A DNA stretch of 64,000 nt. Source: Methylobacterium sp. (GTDB lineage Bacteria > Pseudomonadota > Alphaproteobacteria > Rhizobiales > Beijerinckiaceae). The first letter of the stretch is position 1; each line of letters starts with the position of its first letter. Of the stretch, positions 55,108 to 63,984 are shown piece by piece. Below the pieces are notes generated by a model, which did not search any database, was not told the DNA's origin, and was given only the letters and a program-made list of their open reading frames with translations. The stretch lies in NCBI RefSeq assembly GCF_019745455.1, contig NZ_JAIETD010000024.1:124001-188000 (forward strand), written 5' to 3'. A program made the position numbers and the translations under genes.

Positions 55108-56124
55108 CTAGAGCAGCTTGCCCATTGCCACGGCCGTGTCGGCCATGCGGTTCGAGAAGCCCCACTCGTTGTCGTACCACGCGAGGATGCGCACGAAAGT
55201 CCCGTCCATCACCTTGGTCTGGTCCATGTGGAAGGTCGACGAGTGCGGATCGTGATTGAAGTCGATCGAGACGTTGGGCTCGTTGGTGTAGGCGAGCACG
55301 CCCTTGAGCGGGCCGTCGGCCGCCGCCTTGATCGCACCGTTGACCTCCTCGACAGAGGTCGCGCGCTTGGCCGTGAACACGAGGTCCACCGCCGAGACGT
55401 TCGGGGTCGGCACGCGGATCGAGGTACCGTCGAGCCGGCCCTTGAGTTCCGGCAGCACGAGGCCGACGGCCTTTGCCGCACCTGTCGAGGTTGGGATCAT
55501 CGACAGGGCCGCGGCGCGGGCCCGATAGAGATCCTTGTGCATCTGGTCGAGGGACGGCTGGTCGTTGGTGTAGGAGTGGATCGTCGTCATGAAGCCGCGC
55601 TCGATCCCGACGGTCTCGTGCAGCACCTTGGCCACCGGCACGAGGCAGTTCGTGGTGCAGGAGGCGTTGGAGATGACGATGTGGTCGGCGGTGAGCTGGT
55701 CATGATTGACGCCGTAGACGACGGTCAGGTCCGCGCCGTCGGCCGGGGCCGAGACGATGACGCGCTTGGCGCCGGCCTCGAGATGGGCCTTGGCCTTGTC
55801 GCGGCTCGTGAAGATGCCGGTGCATTCGAGGGCGATGTCGACGCCGAGGTCGCGATGCGGCAGCTCGGCCGGGTTGCGCACGGCCGTGACCTTGATGCGG
55901 TTGCCGTCGATGATCAGGAAGTCGCCATCGACCTCGACCTTGCCCGGATAGCGGCCGTGCACCGAATCGAAGCGCAGGAGATGGGCGTTGGTCTCGACCG
56001 GGCCGAGATCGTTGATCGCCACAACCTCGATGTCCTTGCGGCCGGCCTCGTGAATGGCGCGCAGCACGTTGCGACCGATACGCCCGAACCCGTTGATGGC
56101 AACCTTGACCGTCACGGCCTTCAT
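55108..56124 (-). CDS. gap: Glyceraldehyde-3-phosphate dehydrogenase, type I
   Basis: 338 residues from an ATG with AGAAGG directly upstream; 34 further open codons before it lack homology. Rossmann motif [14 protein letters not shown] and active-site Cys156 in [12 protein letters not shown] are present. It oxidises glyceraldehyde-3-phosphate with NAD(P)+. First gene of the gap / coiled-coil / pgk / fba / thiE-like / Sel1 run. Confidence 0.96.
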   Translation of the reverse strand: MKAVTVKVAINGFGRIGRNVLRAIHEAGRKDIEVVAINDLGPVETNAHLLRFDSVHGRYPGKVEVDGDFLIIDGNRIKVTAVRNPAELPHRDLGVDIALECTGIFTSRDKAKAHLEAGAKRVIVSAPADGADLTVVYGVNHDQLTADHIVISNASCTTNCLVPVAKVLHETVGIERGFMTTIHSYTNDQPSLDQMHKDLYRARAAALSMIPTSTGAAKAVGLVLPELKGRLDGTSIRVPTPNVSAVDLVFTAKRATSVEEVNGAIKAAADGPLKGVLAYTNEPNVSIDFNHDPHSSTFHMDQTKVMDGTFVRILAWYDNEWGFSNRMADTAVAMGKLL

Positions 56125-56505
56125 CCTTCTTCTGTCGGGCGCCGAAACCTGGCACCCCGTAGAGCCCACATCGGCACGGCAAAGGCCCTGGGCAAGGCCT
56201 GGAGCTGCTTGAGCTCCCCATCGCACCGCGCCCGTCCTGAACGATGATGCGCTTGAACCCGGGATGAACCGCGCCGATCCCGCCGGCTCCCCGATATCGA
56301 GGGTGAAGCGGACGGAGTTTGAACGGGTCGCGGTCCGGCGAAGGCGTGTCGTCAGGCGGACGCCGGCTCCGTATCATGCCGGTTGGGGTGGGCAAAGGTT
56401 GTGGGGTGACGATCTTCCGCGAAAGTCAGGTTGATTTCGGATGGCGACGGGTCCGACAATGCAAGTCGACCGACTTCGAGACTGCATCACCATGGGAAGC
56501 GTGAG
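56125..56505. other. 381-bp divergent regulatory region between gap and the DUF4164-zapA unit
   Basis: No gene is seen. It must contain the promoters for gap (minus strand) and for the DUF4164/zapA genes (plus strand). I could not assign boxes with confidence. Confidence 0.5.
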
Positions 56506-56790
56506 ATGAGCCGCCCTGCCGGACAAGGCCTCATCCGCCTGGAGGCGGCCTTGGCGCGCCTGGAGGCCGTCGTCGCCGAGCGCTTCGCGGCCGAGCGCGC
56601 GCCGAGCGAGGCCGAGACCGAGCTCGCCCTGATGGGTGAGGACCGCACCCGCCTCGCTGCCGAGCTCGACGCGGCGAGCGCACGGCTCGCTGCGGTCGAG
56701 GCTGCCACCAGTGATGTCGGCCACCGCCTCGGGCGGGCGATTTCGGCGGTGGAGGGCGTGCTGACCCGCCCCCGCCATACCGACCTCTGA
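56506..56790 (+). CDS. DUF4164-type small coiled-coil protein
   Basis: 94 residues from the ATG after GCGTGAG. Entirely helical with heptads (LEAALARLEAVVAERFAAE, LAAELDAASARLAAVEAA). Size and position 13 bp before zapA match the DUF4164 family found beside zapA in Rhizobiales. Probably linked to cell division, but function is unknown. Confidence 0.75.
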   Translation: MSRPAGQGLIRLEAALARLEAVVAERFAAERAPSEAETELALMGEDRTRLAAELDAASARLAAVEAATSDVGHRLGRAISAVEGVLTRPRHTDL

Positions 56791-56803
56791 CGGCGGCGCA
56801 GCG

Positions 56804-57163
56804 ATGCCCCAGATCAACGTCACCATCGATGGCAAGAGCTACCGGATGGCTTGTGCCGACGGCGAGGAGCCGCATCTGGCAGCCCTCGCCGCGAGCTTCG
56901 ATGCCCGCGTCGCCGAGATGCGCCAGGCCTTCGGCGAGATCGGCGACATGCGCCTCCACGTCATGGCCGCCCTGACCCAGGCCGACGAGCTGACCGAGGC
57001 GAAGCGCAAGCTCGCCGCGCTAGAAGCGGAGACGGGGTCCATTCGCGAACGTCTCGACGCCCTGGACGCCGTGCGGGCCGCCGAGGAGGCGCAGTTGGAG
57101 GAGGGCCTCACGCGCACGGCGGAGCGGATCGAGCGGCTGGCGAACACGCTGGCGGCGGGGTGA
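56804..57163 (+). CDS. zapA: Cell division protein ZapA
   Basis: 119 residues. N-terminal beta strand INVTIDGKSYRMAC and the motif GEEPHLAALAASFDARVAEMR are typical of ZapA, followed by a long coiled coil (75-115). It bundles FtsZ filaments. The gene order zapA / 6S RNA / ygfA is conserved across proteobacteria. Confidence 0.92.
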   Translation: MPQINVTIDGKSYRMACADGEEPHLAALAASFDARVAEMRQAFGEIGDMRLHVMAALTQADELTEAKRKLAALEAETGSIRERLDALDAVRAAEEAQLEEGLTRTAERIERLANTLAAG

Positions 57164-57229
57164 GGACCCGGGATAAGCAGCATGGCGGTGCAAGGATCGA
57201 CTTGCCAGCAACTCAAGGTCGACGCCTTA

Positions 57230-57390
57230 CCGAGGCGCCTGTGCCCCCTGGCGCAACGCTTCCACCGACGCTACATATCGATGGCGGGGCTGCAGAGTCC
57301 GTCAGGAGCACTTTCCCCGGGGCCTTATCGACTCCCCCGGGAGCTGTCCCTGGCCTCGTCCCTGGACTTGGCCAACACGGCGCCCACCTA
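57230..57390 (+). ncRNA. ssrS: 6S RNA
   Basis: Lies in the zapA-ygfA gap, the conserved place of the gene. A closing stem GGCGCC(U)GUG at 57234-57243 pairs with CACGGCGCC at 57376-57384. An apical stem CCCGGGG (57316-57322) pairs with CCCCGGG (57335-57341). These give a ~155-nt rod with a large central internal loop, as expected for the RNA that mimics an open promoter and binds sigma-70 RNA polymerase. A small hairpin at 57386-57400 follows. Ends are estimates. Confidence 0.72.
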
Positions 57391-57400
57391 CATTGTAGGT
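57386..57400 (+). terminator. Short hairpin at the 3' end of the 6S RNA
   Basis: ACCTACATTGTAGGT is a perfect palindrome (five-pair stem, five-base loop) followed by TTTCCC. It may end or stabilise the 6S transcript. Confidence 0.35.
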
Positions 57401-57429
57401 TTCCCGGGATCGATCCTCCAACGGCTCAC

Positions 57430-58026
57430 GTGGCTCCGCACTCATCCTCTTCGCCGACATCCGGCCTCAAGGCCGACCTCCGCAACGCCGCGCTCGCCCG
57501 CCGCGATGCCCTCGATCTCGATCTGCGCCGCGAAGGCTCGGAGCGGATCGCCGACGAGGTCATGGCGATCGGCGCCCTTGGTGAAGCCGAGATCGTCGGC
57601 GCCTTCTGGCCGATCCGGAGCGAGGTCGATCCGCGCCCACTCGTTCATCGGCTCTTCGCCCGTGGCCAGCGCATCGCACTTCCGAAGGTCACCCCGGCCG
57701 GGCTGGTCTTTCGCGAGTGGAAGGCCGGCGAAGCGCTGGTCCGCGGCGGTTTCGGCCTCAGCGAACCGCGCGACGACCTGCCCCCGCTCGACCCCACCGC
57801 GCTGATCGTGCCGCTCGCCGCCTTCGACCGGCGCGGTCACCGCATCGGCTATGGCGCCGGCTATTACGACCAAGCCATCGCGCGCCTCGCCCGCAGCGGA
57901 CCGGTACTAACCATCGGCGTCGCATTCTCGGTCCAGGAGATCCACGAGGTGCCGGCCGAGGCCCACGACCAGCCCCTCGACCATCTCGTCACCGAGGCCG
58001 GGCCGGTCTCCCTGATCCGGACCTGA
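57430..58026 (+). CDS. ygfA: 5-formyltetrahydrofolate cyclo-ligase
   Basis: 198 residues from a GTG just after the 6S RNA. Family motifs are seen: LRNAALARRDAL at the N terminus, FWPIRSEVDPRPL, IALPKV and the nucleotide-binding RRGHRIGYGAGYYDQ near the C terminus. It converts 5-formyl-THF to 5,10-methenyl-THF, returning folate to the one-carbon pool. Start is tentative because no ATG is available. It is followed 4 bp later by the YmdB-type gene. Confidence 0.9.
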   Translation: MAPHSSSSPTSGLKADLRNAALARRDALDLDLRREGSERIADEVMAIGALGEAEIVGAFWPIRSEVDPRPLVHRLFARGQRIALPKVTPAGLVFREWKAGEALVRGGFGLSEPRDDLPPLDPTALIVPLAAFDRRGHRIGYGAGYYDQAIARLARSGPVLTIGVAFSVQEIHEVPAEAHDQPLDHLVTEAGPVSLIRT

Positions 58027-58030
58027 CGAC

Positions 58031-58852
58031 ATGCGGCTGCTCTTCCTCGGCGACGTCGTAGGACGTCCAGGCCGCAACGCTGTCACAGACCGCCTCCCGA
58101 AGCTGCGCGAGCGCTGGCGGCTCGATTGCGTCGTCATCAACGGCGAGAACGCGGCCGGGGGCTTCGGCATCACCGAGGCGATCTGCGACGAGCTCCTCGG
58201 GGCCGGCGCAGACGCCGTGACGCTCGGCAACCATTCCTTCGACCAGCGCGAGGCCCTGGTCTTCATCGCCCGCCAGACGCGGCTGGTGCGCCCCGCCAAC
58301 TATCCGCCCGGCACTCCGGGGCGAGGCGCCACCGTCGTCGAGACCCACAAGGGCGCCCGAGTTCTCGTCCTCAACGTGATGGGCCGGCTCTATCTCGATG
58401 CCCTCGACGATCCCTTCGCCTCGGCCGAGCGCGAGCTTTCCGCCTGCCCGCTCGGTGAGGTTGCGGATGCGGTGATCGTCGACGTCCACGCCGAGGCGAC
58501 GAGCGAGAAGCAGGCCTTCGGCTACTTCCTCGACGGCCGGGCCAGCCTCGTCGTCGGCACGCACACTCACACCCCCACCTCGGACCACCGCATCCTGCCC
58601 GGCGGCACCGCCTACCTCTCGGATGCCGGGATGTGCGGCGACTACGACTCGATCCTCGGCATGCAGAAGGACGAGCCTCTGCGCCGCTTCCTGCAGAAGA
58701 CGCCGGGCGCCCGCCTCGAAGCGGCCAGCGGTGAAGGCACGCTCTGCGGCATCGCCGTCGAAACCGACGACGGAACGGGATTGGCCAAACGCGTCGCGGC
58801 GGTGCGACTCGGACCGCATCTCGAGGAGACCTGGCCGCGGGAGTGGGATTAG
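58031..58852 (+). CDS. YmdB-type metallophosphoesterase (TIGR00282)
   Basis: 273 residues. Metal-binding motifs are intact: FLGDVVGRPGR, NGENAAGGFG, LGNHSFDQRE and VGTHTHTPTSDHRI. The Bacillus homologue YmdB hydrolyses 2',3'-cyclic AMP and affects biofilm and motility choice; the role here is inferred. It begins 4 bp after ygfA, so the two are co-transcribed. Confidence 0.9.
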   Translation: MRLLFLGDVVGRPGRNAVTDRLPKLRERWRLDCVVINGENAAGGFGITEAICDELLGAGADAVTLGNHSFDQREALVFIARQTRLVRPANYPPGTPGRGATVVETHKGARVLVLNVMGRLYLDALDDPFASAERELSACPLGEVADAVIVDVHAEATSEKQAFGYFLDGRASLVVGTHTHTPTSDHRILPGGTAYLSDAGMCGDYDSILGMQKDEPLRRFLQKTPGARLEAASGEGTLCGIAVETDDGTGLAKRVAAVRLGPHLEETWPREWD

Positions 58853-59020
58853 AGACCTTCTCCAAGGCTGGTTTCCGACGCGCGCGCCGGGCGGACTTGA
58901 TCGTAGAAGGCCCTGCGGCCAATGTGCGGCCGCAATCGCCCCGAGGGCGCCGCGCCGAGCGGAAGGTCGATGAGACCTCCGCGAGATGCGTCCTTGCTCC
59001 GATAATGAGTTCGCGACCCG

Positions 59021-59989
59021 ATGGCGACCCGTCCAGCGTCCAACGCCGAACCCCTCGCCAAGCCGGGCATCTATCTGATCCGGATGCTGGTGTTCCTGAT
59101 CCTGGTGGGTTTCCTCGCCTTCGTCCTGTTCAAGCAGATCACGCCGGCCTTCCTCGCCAATCCGGGCCTCAACGGTCTCATTCTCGGCGTCCTGCTCATC
59201 GCGGTCCTCATCGCCTTCGGGCAGGTGGTGCGGCTCAAACGTGAGACCGCCTACGTCAACGCCGTCGCGACGGGGGCCGAGCCGACCAAGGCGCCGGTCC
59301 TGCTGGCGCCGCTCGCAGAAGGCATCGCGGCGCGGGGCGAGGGGCGCAGCGTCCCCGGACTTCGCGCCTTCCTCGACACGACCGCCGCGCGACTCGACGA
59401 GGGCCGTGAAATCCTGCGCTACATCGCAGGGCTCCTGATCCTGCTCGGCCTGCTCGGGACCTTCTGGGGCCTGATCGACACCTTGAGCGCAGTCGGCTCG
59501 GTGATCCAGGACATGCGCGGCGGCGGCGAGGCCGGGGCGATGTTCGACGAACTGAAGAGCGGCCTCGCCAAGCCGCTCAGCGGCATCGGCCTCGCCTTCT
59601 CGGCCTCGCTATTCGGCCTTGCGGGCTCGCTCGTCATCGGCTTCCTCGACCTTCAGGCGGGGCAGGCCCATGCCCGCTTCCACAATGATCTCGAGGATTG
59701 GCTGCTCTCGGGCGAGGCGGAAATCGCTGCGCCCGTCGCGCAGACGGCGGTTCCGGCCTCGTCCAAGGAACTGACCGAAGCGGTGGAGCGGCTCACGGCG
59801 GTCGTCGCCGAGGGCGCCAACGGCCGCGTCGCGACGCAGGCGATGACCAACCTCGCCGAGGGGATCCAGGGCCTCGTCCAGCACATGCGCGCCGAGCAGC
59901 AGATGATCCGCGACTGGGTCGAGGCGCAGGCGAGCCGCGAGCGCGAGCTGAAACAGGCCCTCGACCGGCTCGGGCGCGAGCGGGTCTGA
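59021..59989 (+). CDS. MotA/TolQ/ExbB-type proton channel protein
   Basis: 322 residues. Two membrane segments near the N terminus (about 18-40 and 52-70), then the conserved pair (about 133-155 and 185-210) with LLGTFWGLIDTL and LAFSASLFGLAGSLVIGFLDL, the proton-channel signature. The last ~100 residues form an alpha-helical cytoplasmic tail. With the OmpA-type partner downstream (1-base overlap, TGATG) it forms a MotAB-like unit; the pair is not in a flagellar cluster. Confidence 0.82.
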   Translation: MATRPASNAEPLAKPGIYLIRMLVFLILVGFLAFVLFKQITPAFLANPGLNGLILGVLLIAVLIAFGQVVRLKRETAYVNAVATGAEPTKAPVLLAPLAEGIAARGEGRSVPGLRAFLDTTAARLDEGREILRYIAGLLILLGLLGTFWGLIDTLSAVGSVIQDMRGGGEAGAMFDELKSGLAKPLSGIGLAFSASLFGLAGSLVIGFLDLQAGQAHARFHNDLEDWLLSGEAEIAAPVAQTAVPASSKELTEAVERLTAVVAEGANGRVATQAMTNLAEGIQGLVQHMRAEQQMIRDWVEAQASRERELKQALDRLGRERV

Positions 59990-61002
59990 TGGCGTCGCTG
60001 CGGACGCGGAGGGACCGGTCGCTCAACGTCTGGCCGGGCTATGTCGACGCCCTGGCGACGTTGCTTCTCGCCGTCGTCTTCCTGCTCACGATCTTCGTCG
60101 TCGGCCAGTTCTTCCTGTCGCAGGAGATCACAGGCCGCGATTCCGTCCTCAACCGCCTGACCCGCCAGATCGCGGATCTCACCGACCTCCTCGCCCTCGA
60201 ACGGTCCAACAAGCGGGCGCAGGAGGAGGCCGCCGCGAGCCTGCGAAGCACGCTTCTGGCGACGGAAACCGACCGCACCCGGCTTCGCGCCGAGGTCGAG
60301 GCGGCACAGGGCACCGGTGCCAGGGCGGGCGACCTCGACAAGCAGCTTGCCGCCGAGCGGGCCAATACCGGTCGCGCCCTTTCGCAGGTCGACCTTCTCA
60401 ACGAGCAGATCGCGGCGATGCGCCGCCAACTCGCCGCCCTTGAGGACGCCCTCGCAGCATCGGAGAACCGCGACAAGGAGAGCCAGGCGCGGATCGCCGA
60501 CCTTGGCAGCCGGCTCAACGTGGCGTTGGCCCAAAGAGTCCAGGAGCTGGCGCGCTACCGCTCCGACTTCTTCGGGCGACTGCGCCAGATCCTCGGCAAC
60601 CGGCCCGACATCCGCATCGTCGGCGACCGCTTCGTGCTGCAATCCGAGGTGCTGTTCCCGGCGGGCTCCGCGAGCCTCAAGCCCGAGGCGGCACCCGAGC
60701 TCGACCGCATCGCCACCGCCATCCTCGATCTCGCCAAGCAGATCCCCGCCGACATTCCGTGGGTCCTTCGCATCGACGGCCATACCGACGCGCGGCCGAT
60801 CGCGAGCTCGCAGTTCCCCTCGAACTGGGCGCTCTCGGCAGCCCGCGCCATCGCGGTGGTGCAGTTCATGGCAGGCAAGGGCATCCCGCCCCAGCGCCTC
60901 CTGGCGGCGGCTTTCGGCGAGTTCCAGCCGATCGAGGCCGGGACTACCGAGGAGGCTTATGGCCGCAACCGCCGGATCGAGCTCAAGCTGACAGAGCGCT
61001 GA
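59989..61002 (+). CDS. MotB-like OmpA-domain membrane protein
   Basis: 337 residues from an ATG overlapping the partner's stop. One N-terminal helix (about 20-43) with the MotB-type acidic residue in GYVDALATLLLAVVF, a long coiled coil (about 50-185), and a C-terminal OmpA peptidoglycan-binding domain (about 210-335; LRIDGHTDARPI and GRNRRIELKL). It would anchor the proton channel to the cell wall. Its last 20 bp overlap the end of the ChaC gene on the other strand. Confidence 0.85.
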   Translation: MASLRTRRDRSLNVWPGYVDALATLLLAVVFLLTIFVVGQFFLSQEITGRDSVLNRLTRQIADLTDLLALERSNKRAQEEAAASLRSTLLATETDRTRLRAEVEAAQGTGARAGDLDKQLAAERANTGRALSQVDLLNEQIAAMRRQLAALEDALAASENRDKESQARIADLGSRLNVALAQRVQELARYRSDFFGRLRQILGNRPDIRIVGDRFVLQSEVLFPAGSASLKPEAAPELDRIATAILDLAKQIPADIPWVLRIDGHTDARPIASSQFPSNWALSAARAIAVVQFMAGKGIPPQRLLAAAFGEFQPIEAGTTEEAYGRNRRIELKLTER

Positions 61003-61696
61003 GTCGGCTCCCGGCGATGCCCGCCAGCCGTTCGGCGACGAAGGCTTGGAGCGACCACAGGTGCCGGTCGTGGATGCCGAGCTCGGCGCAGGCGAGGACC
61101 GTCCGGCGCAGGTACTCCGCACTCGGTCCGAGGCCGCCATTGGCCGCCGCGATGAGCTCGGCAATGCGCCGCTCGTCGAGGCGGCCGGTGTAACGCTCGC
61201 AGGCCGGGTTGGCGACGAAGGTCAGGGCCTCGACGACGCCGTTTCGTGTCGAGACCGGTAGCCAGCGGGCTCGGTAGCCGTTGCCGCGCATCTCGCGGCG
61301 CCAGACCGGCAGTAGGGTGTCGCGCCAATCTCCCGCCGGCAGGCGGAAGACGACGCCCTTGCAGATCCCGCCCGCCACCAGGGCGAGGACGAGGCCGGGA
61401 TGCTCGGCCGAGCCGCGAAACCGCCTTTGCGACAGGCAGAACCTGCGGTGCCAGCCGCGCACGCAACCGATTCGCCGTTCCTCAATGGCGAATTCGGGCT
61501 GCCAGATCAGAGAGCCATAGCCGAAGACCCATGGGCCGGAGCCGCCGGGCTTTGGCCGCTCACGGAGCGCGACATCGAGGCCGGCCTCGACCTCGGCATC
61601 GTCGAGGAGCGGCATCGCGGAGGCGATATCGGCTGCCGGCCGCGGGTGGGCGGCGGCGATGAGGTCTTCGGTGAGGGCGAGGTGGCGCAGCGGCAT
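60983..61696 (-). CDS. ChaC-type gamma-glutamylcyclotransferase
   Basis: 237 residues from MPLRHLALTEDL; an earlier in-frame ATG at 61741 is possible. The substrate-binding motif WVFGYGSLIWQPEF, the RRFCLSQRRFRGS segment and the catalytic Glu region (CKGVVFRLP) mark the ChaC family, which cleaves glutathione to 5-oxoproline and Cys-Gly. Stand-alone gene converging with the OmpA-type gene. Confidence 0.88.
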   Translation of the reverse strand: MPLRHLALTEDLIAAAHPRPAADIASAMPLLDDAEVEAGLDVALRERPKPGGSGPWVFGYGSLIWQPEFAIEERRIGCVRGWHRRFCLSQRRFRGSAEHPGLVLALVAGGICKGVVFRLPAGDWRDTLLPVWRREMRGNGYRARWLPVSTRNGVVEALTFVANPACERYTGRLDERRIAELIAAANGGLGPSAEYLRRTVLACAELGIHDRHLWSLQAFVAERLAGIAGSRLSALSA

Positions 61697-61813
61697 GGAT
61701 TCTCTATGGCTCCGCCCGAAGAGGGGCGGAGTGCTAGGCAAGATCCGCGCGATATGGAACCGGTCTCGAGGGACGCTTTAAGCGCGACGATCGAGCCATC
61801 GTCACACCCTTGA

Positions 61814-61954
61814 TGTCATTCCGGGGCTGCGCAGCAGAGCCCGGACCCGAAGGGGCGCGCCGGAGGCGTGCAATCCATAGCCTCGACCTGTGCAAAGCAT
61901 GGCTCCGTCGGCGGCTATGGATCCCGGGCTCGCCTTCGGCGCCCCGGGATGACG
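61814..61954. repeat. 141-bp palindromic MITE-like element with 27-bp insertion
   Basis: Starts TGTCATTCCGGGGC and ends GCGCCCCGGGATGACG. Compared with the two 114-bp copies, the left arm has an extra ~27 bp after GAGCCCGG. The last arm has GGGATG in place of GGAATG. It lies between the ChaC and FKBP genes. Confidence 0.82.
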
Positions 61955-62031
61955 GTGTGGGTGACATCACATCGGCCAGAAAGAAAGTGTCTGGTTGGCG
62001 AACCTGAGTTCAGGGCCTTTGCGACCTTGGC

Positions 62032-62463
62032 TCAGCGGGCGCCGAGGAGCTCGACGTCGAAGATCAGGGTGGCGTTGGGGGGGATGACGCCACCGGCGCC
62101 GCGGGCGCCGTAGCCCTGGTCCGGCGGGATCACCAGCCGACGCTTTCCGCCGGTCTTCATGGTGGCGACCCCGGAATCCCAGCCGGCGATGACCTGTCCG
62201 GCGCCGAGCGTGAAGCTGAAGGGCTGGCCGCGATCACGGGATGAATCGAACTTCTTGCCCGGCTTGCCGCCCTCGTCGAGCCAGCCGGTGTAGTGGACGC
62301 TGACCTTCTGGCCGGCCTTCGGCTCGGGACCGGTGCCCACGACCTCGTCCTGGTACTTCAGGCCGGTGGGCGTCGTCACGTATTCGGCTGAGGCGGATGC
62401 GGTCATGGCGATCAACGAAGCTCCGGCGATGAATGTGAGGAAGCGAGAGGGCAAACGAGGCAT
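62032..62463 (-). CDS. Periplasmic FKBP-type peptidyl-prolyl isomerase
   Basis: 143 residues with a signal peptide (cleavage near SASAEY). A complete FKBP domain follows: [35 protein letters not shown] and [23 protein letters not shown]. It would catalyse proline isomerisation in periplasmic protein folding. The last in-frame residues match the family end, so it is full length. Confidence 0.92.
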   Translation of the reverse strand: MPRLPSRFLTFIAGASLIAMTASASAEYVTTPTGLKYQDEVVGTGPEPKAGQKVSVHYTGWLDEGGKPGKKFDSSRDRGQPFSFTLGAGQVIAGWDSGVATMKTGGKRRLVIPPDQGYGARGAGGVIPPNATLIFDVELLGAR

Positions 62464-62556
62464 GAGGCGTGGTTATCCTGTCTGGGATGTCCGGGACGAC
62501 TTGCCGAGGCGGTGCGTTAGCACAGGCTGCCCCGCCCTGCCGAGAGGGGAGGACCA

Positions 62557-63984
62557 TCAGGGTCTCGCGAGCGACGATCCCCGCAGCCGGATCACGAAGG
62601 TCCCGATCCCGTGGAGGCTTGCCGCGGCAAGCGCCATCGCCGCGGCGCGCAGTGTCACGGCGGCGGCCATGGCGGCAGCGGCGCCGATGACGCCGTAATG
62701 CAGGTAGGCCGCCGAGCAGAGCAGGGCCGCGAGGGCCAGGGTCGCGAGAGTGATGGCCGCGGCCCTGCGCTCGCCGCCGAGCATGGTCAGCAGGTGCTCG
62801 CCGGGGCCGAACAGGCTCGCGGCGAGGCTTCCCGCCACGAGGATTGCCAGGACAGGAAGGGCGTCGCGAAATCCCGACCCGAACAGATCGAGGAGGCACG
62901 GCGCGACGAGGAGAAGGCTACCGCCGACGAGGGCGGTCCCGGCAGCGGTGAGCCGCGCCTGGTTCCACACGAGCCTCTGGAGGCCCTGCCGGTCATCCGA
63001 AGCCGCGAGCGCGGAGAAACGCTGCGCGGTCGCGGCGGTGGCCGCATAGGACACGAAGCCGACGAACTGCTGCAGACGCGTCGCCGCGAAGTAGAGGCCG
63101 ACGACGGCGGGCGGCGCGATCAGGCTCAGGATCACGACATCGATCACGGAAAGGGCGGCGGTGGCGAGATCTCCGGCAGCGATGGGCAGACAGGCGCCAA
63201 GCCAGGATCGCCAGAGATAACGGCGCGGTCCGGACGCGATCGTTCGGGCGAGGCGCTGCCGGAGCCGGAAGGCCTGGACCGCGGCCGAAATCGCAGTGGC
63301 CGCGAGCATGCATGCGAGGGCGGACGAGGCCATCGCTGGAGCGCCGGCACTCAATGCGGCGACGACAGCGACCATGATCAGGCCCTGGCGCAGGAGATAG
63401 GGCGGCGCGATCGCCAGGACTGCCCAGTTCTGGCTGCGGGCGACCCCTTCGAGGAAGTCCTGGAACGCGAAGACCGGCAGCACGAGCGCCGCCATCACCA
63501 GGGGCATGGCGTAGGGCCCGCCGGGAACCGAACCTTCGAGCCAGAGGGCGGCGATCCCGAGGGCCGCGACGCCAGCGCCGACAACCGCCGAGATCACCGA
63601 ACCAGCGAGGAGGAAGCCGCGGACGGCATCATGGTCGCCGGCCGCCTGCGCTGCCGGCAGGAAGCGGCAGGCCCCCTGGGACCAGCCGAGATTTGCCGAA
63701 TGCCCGAGGATCGCGATCCAGACCGAGACGGCGGCGAAGATCCCGTACTCGGTTCCGCCCAGGAGACGGGCGATCAGCACCTGGCTCGCATAGGCGAGAC
63801 CGGCGGAGGCGACCCGGGTGGCAAAGACCGCGGCGGCGGCATGAAGACTGCGCCCGGCGGATGCGGACGGTACAGTCGCCACACCGTCGTCGAAGGCCGC
63901 CGGCTCCGATGCCCGGATGACCCGGCGCCTGATCGGCACCAGGGCTGTGGATGGGATGGATCGGATGTAGGCCGAAGCCGTCAC
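62557..63984 (-). CDS. Polysaccharide flippase-like membrane protein (Wzx/MATE-like)
   Basis: 475 residues from a GTG near the window edge; the frame stays open to the end of the window, so the true start may lie outside. About 12-14 hydrophobic segments with the N-terminal FATRVASAGLAYASQVLIARLLGGTEYGIFA of the Wzx/oligosaccharide-flippase superfamily. It would move lipid-linked sugars across the inner membrane. No glycosyltransferase gene is within the window. Confidence 0.82.
   Translation of the reverse strand: MTASAYIRSIPSTALVPIRRRVIRASEPAAFDDGVATVPSASAGRSLHAAAAVFATRVASAGLAYASQVLIARLLGGTEYGIFAAVSVWIAILGHSANLGWSQGACRFLPAAQAAGDHDAVRGFLLAGSVISAVVGAGVAALGIAALWLEGSVPGGPYAMPLVMAALVLPVFAFQDFLEGVARSQNWAVLAIAPPYLLRQGLIMVAVVAALSAGAPAMASSALACMLAATAISAAVQAFRLRQRLARTIASGPRRYLWRSWLGACLPIAAGDLATAALSVIDVVILSLIAPPAVVGLYFAATRLQQFVGFVSYAATAATAQRFSALAASDDRQGLQRLVWNQARLTAAGTALVGGSLLLVAPCLLDLFGSGFRDALPVLAILVAGSLAASLFGPGEHLLTMLGGERRAAAITLATLALAALLCSAAYLHYGVIGAAAAMAAAVTLRAAAMALAAASLHGIGTFVIRLRGSSLARP

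Noticed and set aside
59021..61002. Zorya anti-phage system
   Set aside because: Only the ZorA/ZorB-like architecture is matched; neighbours are a YmdB-type phosphodiesterase and ChaC, and no helicase or nuclease gene is present.
48049..61954. CRISPR array
   Set aside because: The repeats are palindromic, 114-478 bp long and kilobases apart, with no regular short spacers and no cas genes.
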